From Candidatus Gastranaerophilales bacterium (GTDB taxonomy: Bacteria > Cyanobacteriota > Vampirovibrionia > Gastranaerophilales > Gastranaerophilaceae), in NCBI GenBank assembly GCA_900766355.1, contig CAAFVD010000009.1, forward strand, positions 77,584-141,583: 64,000 nt of DNA. The letters run 5' to 3'. Shown here piece by piece: positions 54,701 through 61,300 of this stretch. A program made the position numbers and the translations under genes. Each line of letters begins with the position of its first letter. Positions within the stretch are counted from its first letter, which is position 1. Under the pieces are notes generated by a model. The model did not search any database and was not told the origin of the DNA. It saw only the letters and a list, made by a program, of their open reading frames with translations.

Positions 54701-57561
54701 TAGATATGAGTTTGACTGATGGCAAAGTAACAATCTCATCAAATGATGGATATAGTTTAACTGACGGTTCATCTAACATGATATCTAAGTTTAAACTCCC
54801 TGCATTCACTCAAACTACTGCAAAACTATCATCAGGCACAACTCTTGCTCAAATGGGATTCAAAGATGGTGCTGACCTAAACCTATTACTTGATGGTTCA
54901 ACTCCTACAACAATATCGTTTGGTGCAACTGACACTATGCAAGATATTATGAACTCTTTGCAAGCTTTGGGTATTAATTGCTCAATCAACGCAACTAATG
55001 GTGCGTTTACTGCAACAAGCACAGAACACTCTTTTGTATTCTCAGGTGATTTAGGTAAATTCTTAACTACCGGTACTGCTGGATATGTAAACACAGACAA
55101 AGGATACATCACAGACCCTCTTATGGTTGACGTTCCAGTTGTTACAAACACCTCTAAACAACTCTCTTATTCTCACGCCCTTAAAACTACAGATACAGTA
55201 GAATCTATGGGGTTTGCTGACGGTGGTGTAGTAAGGCTTATACTTGACGGCACAACACCATACAGTTTCTCTTTCCTTGCAACTGATACTATGCAAGATA
55301 TTATAGATACACTTGCAACGTACGGCATAGATTCAACTATTGATGCTGATGGCAAAATATCGTTCAAAAACAACGACCATACATTTACTTTAGGTGGTGA
55401 ACTAGGAACTTACCTTACTAAGGGTGGAACTTATACAAACAACGCTACTGGCTATACTTCTAGCCCATTAACATTTAAAACTACTGAAAATTGCGATGAT
55501 AACACAAAACTTTCTGATTTAGGTGCATCTAGTGGAGCTTTGAACATCATTAAAGACGGTCAAGTCGCTGCAACTATTCAAATAGATGCAGATACAACTA
55601 TCGGACAGCTTAAGAATGCAATCAAACCATACGGTATGATTGGTACAATTGGCGCTGATAATAAACTTACTATAACTTCTGAAGGTGATACTTACCTCGC
55701 TGACGGAACTTGTGATGCCGTAACTAAGCTTGGATTAAATGTAGTTAATATGGGCGATTATAACGGGCATGTTGAATACTGGCAAGCTGGCGCTACATCA
55801 GGCTTATTAACAGAAGATATGCTCCTAACATCACTTGATAAAAACGGCAAAACTGCTGTTGGTTCATTGATATTCGAACTTGGAACAGGTGATGATAAAA
55901 CACAACATATCGTAAATATTTCTGCAACAGATACAATAAAATCTTTCCTAGATAAAATGGAAGCAGAAGGTGTACACGCAGTCCTTGACAACGGGGTAAT
56001 TAAATTTGACAACTCCGTTGACGGTATCAAGTTTACTGGTGGTTCTTCAGGAATAAGTGACACTCTTGGATTAACTACAAAACAAGTTAGCACTTATTCT
56101 ACAAGCAGTCGAGCATTGACTTATCAAGAAGATGTTACTTATTCTGTTGCAAACTATGCTGACAAAGACACTCTACTTTCTACCGTTAATGTTACAAGTG
56201 GTAAGATGAGTATATTTGTTGACGGAGTAAAAGCTGAGGTTCAAGTAAACGAAACAGACAAGTTCTCAGATGTATTCTCAAGAATAGTTTCTCAAGTTGC
56301 AGCAAAAACAGGTGTTACTGTAAGAGCCGGTTTTGTTGATACTGACGGAAATATTGTCACTAATCCTGCAGACAAAAACACAGGTATTATAGGTATCGAA
56401 GTTGTTGGTGACCATTCTCTTGTTGTTGGTGCTTCTAATGATACAACTAACTTTGCTACTATTGCCAACCTTAAACAACAAACTCCTGAAAGAGTTGCTG
56501 GTTCTCGTGCATTATACAAAGTTAATGGAAATTCACTTATAACGACTGCTGGCTTGTTCAAAAACGGTGACATTACAGAAGGTACATTTACTATTGGTGA
56601 TGCAACTTTCACTATTGATGGCACAACAACATTAAACTCTTTAATAAACCAAATAAACAAATCTGACAAATCTTATGCTTCTGCATACTGGGATACTTTA
56701 TCTGGAACACTTGTTGTTCAATCTACTTTGAGTGGGGAATCACTTATCAATATTGAGTCTGGAACAAGTAACTTTACTAAAGTTATGGGATTTACTGAAT
56801 CTGTAGCAGGCAAAGAAACTCTTGTTACAGAAAGACAAACTTTAGGTCAAAATGCTATTGTAAAAATTAACGGTACTACTGTAACCTCAACCTCAAACAC
56901 TATTACGAGTGATATTTCTAAAATCAAAGGCTTAACTATTAACCTCAAAGGTGTTTCTGCAGGTGAAACAGTTACTATAAAAGTTGAACAAGATAACGAA
57001 GGTATATACAACGCTGTAAACGATATCATTGATTCATATAATACCCTTATGGAAGGGCTAGAAAAAGAACTCGGTGACGGTGGTTCATTTGAACACGATA
57101 CAATGTTCAGCATGATGAAAAACCAACTTAAACGACTAATGACGCAATCTGTTGGCGGTACTACTACTTATAGAAACTTGGCTGCAATAGGTATTTCTAC
57201 AGGTGCGGCTAAAGATAGTATTTCTACAGATGTTACTAAATTGTTAATTGATAAAGATAAGTTCATGCAAGCACTTGAAAAAGACTCTGATGCAGTTAAA
57301 CAACTACTTGTTGGAACGACAACAAACTCTGGAGTATTCTTGAAGGTTGGAAACATTGTCGACTCAACATTGAAAACAACAGGTTATATTGCATCTACAG
57401 AAAACTCTATTAATAAAAATATCAAAAAGATGTCAACAAAGATTACAAGCTTAAAAACTGCACTTGATAAATATAGAGAACAATTGGAAACAAAATTCCG
57501 TACAATGGAAAAAGCAATATCTAATATGCAAAGTTCTTATAGTAGCTTCTTAAAAAGCTAA
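48757..57561 (+). CDS. Giant FliD-like (HAP2) protein with hook-IN and GLUG repeats
   Basis: A 2934-residue protein. The first 105 residues are a FliD N-terminal domain (GLSGSGLDTSSWVDALVSVK, helical, then ARQTYDVLVEQLATSTKA). The last 240 are FliD_C (about 2696-2934: GLTINLKGVSAGETVTIKV, IIDSYNTLMEGLEKEL, LKRLMTQSVGG, and a final coiled coil). Between them I count about 21 flagellin hook-IN-like repeats of 70-90 residues (TLAQMGFKDG...LDG...D.M.DI...L..YGI...), interrupted after the ninth by a GLUG block (about 1070-1410, WVGGLVGSSSDSSLNNCFS). Ordinary FliD caps the flagellar filament and is 400-700 aa. Export by the flagellar type III apparatus is likely; an enlarged cap or adhesive fibre is the inferred role. 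GGTGG precedes the ATG. Confidence 0.85.
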   Translation: MATITFSGLSGSGLDTSSWVDALVSVKQTTITSLQAQQEAQQKLLSVVNNIKSFFSSFQTCLQKITDSQFGIASLDLFMQNLATSSNTNILTATATTDAARQTYDVLVEQLATSTKATSGYTKTETKNATLDTTLGDLGAKYGTITVNNQSFTISEKDTIKDLIGKFSNAGVVASFDSKKCRFTVGAKISDINDGTTGLKTALGLQNTQISGITSGSIVYANKDTKLSDLGLTAGKININGAEHNIQKSGTNYTIQKTGGTKVNINTINDFLNILKTNYGAEATIDDKGNISIRGCVIESVAGGSNLKDVLNLGDVKERTVMKSNALTWQKTNVADYSTTLKNLGITGNKTLKINNGTATNIADTTTLQSLKNTLATSGIDMSVDKNGVITVDTKGATVSGTLLDALGLVADKSGTTLTSNAHTVTYKATGSTKLSDLGLTNTDTYTAYKSDFTTLTGTINNIANLTVDEFVAKMKTHGLDASFDNNTQQIIINDGFILGQVADKLGIKADTEYHQEAATVDTKLNKLGASVKFVGTSSTDILQQTLIINGTEKEYKLGAKLSDVIKDITDAGGTVELKDGTMKVSGVTLTGTLAALLGFSATTQGTSVTSGALSVVTNSSSTSSSAVQETQNNQIALTTKLGTILGLTSGSRTLAINGGTSVSYDVTSKTLNDVKTAIETAGGTFTINDDNTITIKDVTLSGTLVTALGLASVGSATSMTSNRAITVGGVENLATTTNTLADLGATSNTTLSINGGTAKTYNKTATLSTVFSDIAAAGGTAEIKDGVITVSGVNLSGTVVNLLGLQATQTGTEITSGNLTYTASTTSTSSSALAPVETVPITASTTLSKITGAATSTSYTSSIAGTSKNYTGATSLSTIKTDIATAGGTMTIDSDGKITITGVNVSGGIVGALGLSPEGTSTTISSNTPITLEQSFLVEGSNTIGADLGVAADKRSYAIYDNYGNVIAETSDTGATGNATVSQWLASVNTKMNTYYGTTNVEYAKISNGVISVNNGYIKGDLASAIGMTTTSTVSGKALVGNAIQIKENSKFIGQVTDQTIPEGGQRVKDVSSFTAGKTYYLSDVDDITNLASLVNSGKDTTGVTFVMANDIDMYGTTLTKGIGQDSSTAFKGTFLGNGYEIKNVELNIRNDHLQDCTGLFGYTDGATIKDLGLSNVTINNENCARHVGALIGNAEGSTIENCYVSGGSINHKMDVKTSSWVGGLVGSSSDSSLNNCFSSIDINVGGNSETMAYTGGLVGYSFRSSISNSYSLGNITQSTTGFIGGFVGDIIVSSSIKNCYSMGNVKSTNSTHNNSVGGFVGGNDSTITNAYATGKVETAYEGDTANIGGFVGGNWDTLTNCAYNRNSGTVNNGAGYTDQNGAIGYSLAQINAEGNGLPKLTGNNPYIYRGINTNTTLAKLGLSSADDRTITVNIDGVESTNTFDSNAKIQDVLDYLNGLSGVNATFENAQFKISANTTKNISVNGKLATTLFGDSITETNTYETHNTNDKLYYSTGTSAITNATRVGDLLGTNKGGTLNLLIQNVAQITLSYSADSTIGDVLLELASYGINASVSSSGVFTATSSNQVTLSGDVGRALLGSNGTTTYADNKYSSGQLSVMNQLGVTGGITLDAFGVSSGNIQITDKDGNLVTNFDVDNTKTLTQFASALSAYGFTLTIDSTNKKISVSSTNGNRLADGTSNLVTQFKLDTWTDTTENLTGSTTLAQMGFNNGSTMTVVLDGTTTMNLSFGANNTIDDIITALGSFGIDASIVTGTTGNTFSATSNSHSFVLSGEVASYLTQGGTYVNQDIGYKSNPLTYNTSTTPLKADTTIADLLGGHEGGTLRLTLDGNVINLNYNADDTVQNVINDLANLGINATVSNTGVFSATSNDKTFVFSGDIGRALQGNAPIYTQLDKEYKSKDLSYNTTSNITNNSILKDIGITSGSIFLLDRNGNVINTIDIDENMTINQTKAALKSYGVDMSLTDGKVTISSNDGYSLTDGSSNMISKFKLPAFTQTTAKLSSGTTLAQMGFKDGADLNLLLDGSTPTTISFGATDTMQDIMNSLQALGINCSINATNGAFTATSTEHSFVFSGDLGKFLTTGTAGYVNTDKGYITDPLMVDVPVVTNTSKQLSYSHALKTTDTVESMGFADGGVVRLILDGTTPYSFSFLATDTMQDIIDTLATYGIDSTIDADGKISFKNNDHTFTLGGELGTYLTKGGTYTNNATGYTSSPLTFKTTENCDDNTKLSDLGASSGALNIIKDGQVAATIQIDADTTIGQLKNAIKPYGMIGTIGADNKLTITSEGDTYLADGTCDAVTKLGLNVVNMGDYNGHVEYWQAGATSGLLTEDMLLTSLDKNGKTAVGSLIFELGTGDDKTQHIVNISATDTIKSFLDKMEAEGVHAVLDNGVIKFDNSVDGIKFTGGSSGISDTLGLTTKQVSTYSTSSRALTYQEDVTYSVANYADKDTLLSTVNVTSGKMSIFVDGVKAEVQVNETDKFSDVFSRIVSQVAAKTGVTVRAGFVDTDGNIVTNPADKNTGIIGIEVVGDHSLVVGASNDTTNFATIANLKQQTPERVAGSRALYKVNGNSLITTAGLFKNGDITEGTFTIGDATFTIDGTTTLNSLINQINKSDKSYASAYWDTLSGTLVVQSTLSGESLINIESGTSNFTKVMGFTESVAGKETLVTERQTLGQNAIVKINGTTVTSTSNTITSDISKIKGLTINLKGVSAGETVTIKVEQDNEGIYNAVNDIIDSYNTLMEGLEKELGDGGSFEHDTMFSMMKNQLKRLMTQSVGGTTTYRNLAAIGISTGAAKDSISTDVTKLLIDKDKFMQALEKDSDAVKQLLVGTTTNSGVFLKVGNIVDSTLKTTGYIASTENSINKNIKKMSTKITSLKTALDKYREQLETKFRTMEKAISNMQSSYSSFLKS

Positions 57562-57572
57562 AAGTTTTTAGT

Positions 57573-57687
57573 GTCATATTGAGCGGTAGCGAAATAATCC
57601 AGTTCCTCAAATGAACATAAAACAAATTCAATGTGCCTAAATTAATTATTTATGGATTGCCACGTCACTTCGTGACTCGCAATGACG
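57573..57687. repeat. REP/MITE-like element, copy 1 (115 bp)
   Basis: The left arm GTCATATTGAGCGGTAGCGA and right arm TTCGTGACTCGCAATGACG form imperfect terminal inverted repeats around an AT-rich centre containing CAAATTCAAT and TTAATTATTTATGG. It lies 12 bp after the giant gene. Confidence 0.88.
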
Positions 57688-57698
57688 ATTGTTTTTAT

Positions 57699-57814
57699 GT
57701 CATTACGAGCGTTAGCGAAGTAATCCAGTTCCCTCAAATAGACAAAAAACAAATTCAATATGCCTAAATTAATTATTTATGGATTGCCACGCCACTTCGT
57801 GGCTCGCAATGACG
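57699..57814. repeat. REP/MITE-like element, copy 2 (116 bp)
   Basis: The ends are GTCATTACGAGCGTTAGCGA and CGTGGCTCGCAATGACG, with the same centre as copy 1. Only 11 bp separate it from copy 1 in direct orientation. It ends 18 bp from the GIY-YIG gene. Confidence 0.9.
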
Positions 57815-57831
57815 ATATATTTATGAAAGTA

Positions 57832-58122
57832 TTAAAGAATAGAATCATATAAATCCTTCCAGTCAGGATTTATTGATTCAATTAATTTTATTTTATTAAG
57901 TCTAGAACCAGCTTTTATTTGTTTCTCTCGAACTATTGCAGATTCTATATCATCAAAAGCCTCATAATAACCAAGTTTATCAAGATTATATTTTTTAGAA
58001 AAACCATCTATAACTTTATTTTTATGTTGATATATTCTTTGAACTAAATTTGAAGTTACACCTGTATATAATGTTCCATTACGTTTATTAAAAAGAATAT
58101 AAATATAACCACATTTCTGCAT
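57832..58122 (-). CDS. GIY-YIG nuclease domain protein
   Basis: A 96-residue stand-alone GIY-YIG protein of the UvrC-N/YhbQ-like group. GYIYILFNKRNGTLYTG carries the GIY (YIY) and YIG (YTG) strands, followed by catalytic Arg in LVQRIYQHK and Glu in IVREKQIK. The domain nicks DNA; small members have few defined roles. It is bracketed by near-identical REP-like elements (copy 2 at 57699-57814, copy 3 at 58176-58291), and both neighbours are giant surface genes. It may be a passenger or a partner of the elements. Confidence 0.9.
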   Translation of the reverse strand: MQKCGYIYILFNKRNGTLYTGVTSNLVQRIYQHKNKVIDGFSKKYNLDKLGYYEAFDDIESAIVREKQIKAGSRLNKIKLIESINPDWKDLYDSIL

Positions 58123-58175
58123 ATTTAAAATTATAGCATATTTTCTTATCTTTATTTTATATTATTGTTTTCAAC

Positions 58176-58291
58176 GTCATTACGAGCGTTAGCGAAGTAA
58201 TCCAGTTCCCTCAAATAGACAAAAAACAAATTCAATATGACAAAATTCATTATTTATGGATTGCCACGCCACTTCGTGGCTCGCAATGACG
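58176..58291. repeat. REP/MITE-like element, copy 3 (116 bp)
   Basis: The ends are nearly identical to copy 2, and the centre differs at a few bases (CAATATGACAAAATTC). Copies 2 and 3 are in direct orientation around the GIY-YIG gene. Confidence 0.9.
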
Positions 58292-58354
58292 ATTGTTTTT
58301 GGTGTCATTACAAAGGAATGTAATAACAATTCAATCCCCATACCAACAAGTTTT

Positions 58355-61300
58355 TTATTTCAAAATATTCGCATACGCACTTTGCAAGCCTGAAATAGTC
58401 AATTCCATATTATGGAATTTCGTTTCTAATTTCGTACGATAATTTTCGATTGCAAGGTTATTTTTAGAAATTTTCTTTTCGATATTACTAATACTCTTAG
58501 ACAATGTATTAGCCATATTAGAGAAATAGCCCTCTGTATTAATTGAACTTTCTACAATATTATTTGCTTGCAAGAATATACCAGGATTAGCTTTTGTTCC
58601 AACCAACAAATCTTGTACTGCATCAGAATCAGTATTAAGAGCGTCCATAAACTTGTCTTTGTCAATCAACAACGAAGTTACATTTGTAGAAATCTTATCT
58701 GAAGCTTCACCAGTAGAAATACCAACTGAAGCAAGGTTTTTGAACACATAAGCGCCAGTTAAAGATGATGTCATTAGACGTTTCAAATTATTTCTCATAA
58801 GCTTCAAGATAGATTCGCCACCAAGAGAATTCTTGTCTGCTAATTCCTTACCTAAAGCCTCCATCATTGAATTATAAGCATCTAACGTATCAGATACTGC
58901 ACTATAAATAGCCTCTTTATCTTGTTCAACACTTATAGTAACGGTTTCGCCAGCTGATACGTTTTTCAAATTGATTGTCAAACCTTTTATCTTAGAAATA
59001 TCACTTGTAATAACATTCGTAGCTGAGGTTACAGTAGTACCGTTAATCCTTACAACTGCGTTTTGACCTAATGTTTGGGAATCAGTAACCAACGCACTCA
59101 CGCCATCTTTTGTTTTTGTGAATCCCATAATATCCGTAAAATTACTTGTACCAGCTTCTATATTAATAAGAGATGCACCAGTAACGGTTGACTCAATAAC
59201 AAGAGTACCTGCCAAAGTATCCCAATACGCATTAGCATAAGCCTTATCATTTTTATTAATTTGATTTATCAAACTTGCAAGTGTTGTAGTAGAATCAATT
59301 GTAAACTCCGCATCACCTATTTTGAAAGTACCTTCTGTAATATCACCATCACGATACAAACCTGATTCTGTAATAAGTGAGTTGACGTTCACTCTATACA
59401 ACGCACGAGAACCTGTTACTGCGTTATAATCAGTTTTGTTAAGGTTAGCAATTGTGGCAAAGTTAGTTGTATCGTTAGAAGCACCAACAACAAGTTCATG
59501 ACCTTTTTCAATCTCAAGTCCAATAATACCAGTATTATTTGCGTCATTTGGGTTTGCAGATATACTGCCGTCTTTTGTCTTGAACCCTGCTTGAATATCC
59601 AAACCAGTTCTTGCTTTTACTTTATCTTTTATTTTCTTAAACAAATCTGCAAAAGAATCTGAACTCTTGACTTCGATATTACATTTAATTCCGTCAACAA
59701 AAATACTCATATTACCGTCAGTAGCATTTACTATATCTAGCTTTGTATTAGCATTAGCAAAATTAGATGCTGAATAATGAGTTTCGCCTTCGTAAGTCAA
59801 TGCAGAAGTACTTGAAGCATATTTGTCTATATTATGAATATCAAGACCAATAGTTTCAACAAGTCCTGATGTTCCACCTGTAAACTCGAGTTTATCAAGT
59901 CCACCAGTTAGTTTTATAACCCCATCATCAAGAGTTGCCTTGATACCTGAGTCATTGAATTTTTTGAGTAATGAACCAACTGTTTCGTTTGCCGAAATAT
60001 TAATAATATGTTGAACTGCGTCATCGCCTTCACCAGTATTAAAGATTAAAGAACCTTGAGCAATAAATCCGTTTCTATCTAATGTAGAAAGTAATGTATC
60101 TTCGGTAATCAAACCAGAAGTTGCATCATCGTCCCAGTATTTTTTTATTCCTTCAAAATCACCTTTACGAACTTCTTGAAGTCCTAAACCTGAAACTACA
60201 TTAGAAGTACCGTCAGCAAGTTTAATATCAGAATCTGCAGAAATACGGATTGATGTATCGCCATTAGCTTTTGTAACTATTTCACCTGTCATACCATACG
60301 GTTTAATAGCAGAGAACAATTGACCGATTGTTGTATTATCAGAAATATGAATAGTATCTGTAACCTTACCGTCTTTTATAACATTGATATCGCCACGTGT
60401 AATACCCAAATCAGAAAGCTTAGTATCGTTAGTAAGTTTTTCTGTTGTTTCGTATGTTAATGGGTTTGACTCGTATCCAGTAATTTCGTTTTGATAAGCT
60501 CCACCTTGAACCAAATAAGAACCCAAATTACCAGTTAGAGTAAATGTATTGTTAACAGATTCTGCAACAAATCTGCCGTCTTTGACTTCTGCATTTATAC
60601 CGTAAGCAGATAGAGCATATATAACATCTTGAACCTTGTCTGTAGCTAGGAATTGTAATGTATAAGGAGTTTTGCCATCAAGCATAACTCTAACAGTACC
60701 ACCTTGAGCGAATCCCAATGACTCAAGAGTAGAAGTTTCTGTCATAAGTTTGTTGTAATCAAGACCTTTAGATGCGGTTTCAACATAATCTTTAGATTCA
60801 ACAAGTGGTTTATAAGATTCATAAGCCGTATCAGAGTTTACATATCCACCAGTACCTTTAGTTAAGTAACTACCAAGTCCACCACTCATAATAAAGGTAT
60901 GAGATTTGCTTGTTGCAGTAAACTGACCGTCTGCATTAACAGAAGCATCTATACCATAAGCAGCTAAACCAAAGATGATATCATCAACTGTTTGGTTAGC
61001 ATCAAAAGATAGTACATTCATTACAATACCGTCAAGGAACAAGTTCAAATCTGCACCATCTTTGAATCCCATTTGAGCCAAAGTTGTTGCTCCTGTGAGT
61101 TTCTCTGTAGCTGTCGTCCAGTTATTAAGTCCCATTTTTGAAACCATATTAGACGTACTGTCAGATAGCTTGTACCCTTCAGCTGAAGCAACTGTAAACT
61201 TGCCGTTTTCATCAACAGACAATGTCATACCGAACGGTTGAAGTAGAGATTTAACCTGAGCAACAGTATATGAATTGTCAATATCAAGTGTAGAAACAAT

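Noticed and set aside
49764..57356. Many minus-strand frames inside the giant gene
   Set aside because: They are Val/Pro/Ser-rich mirror frames of the Thr/Asp/Gly-rich repeats; none has a start site or family motif.
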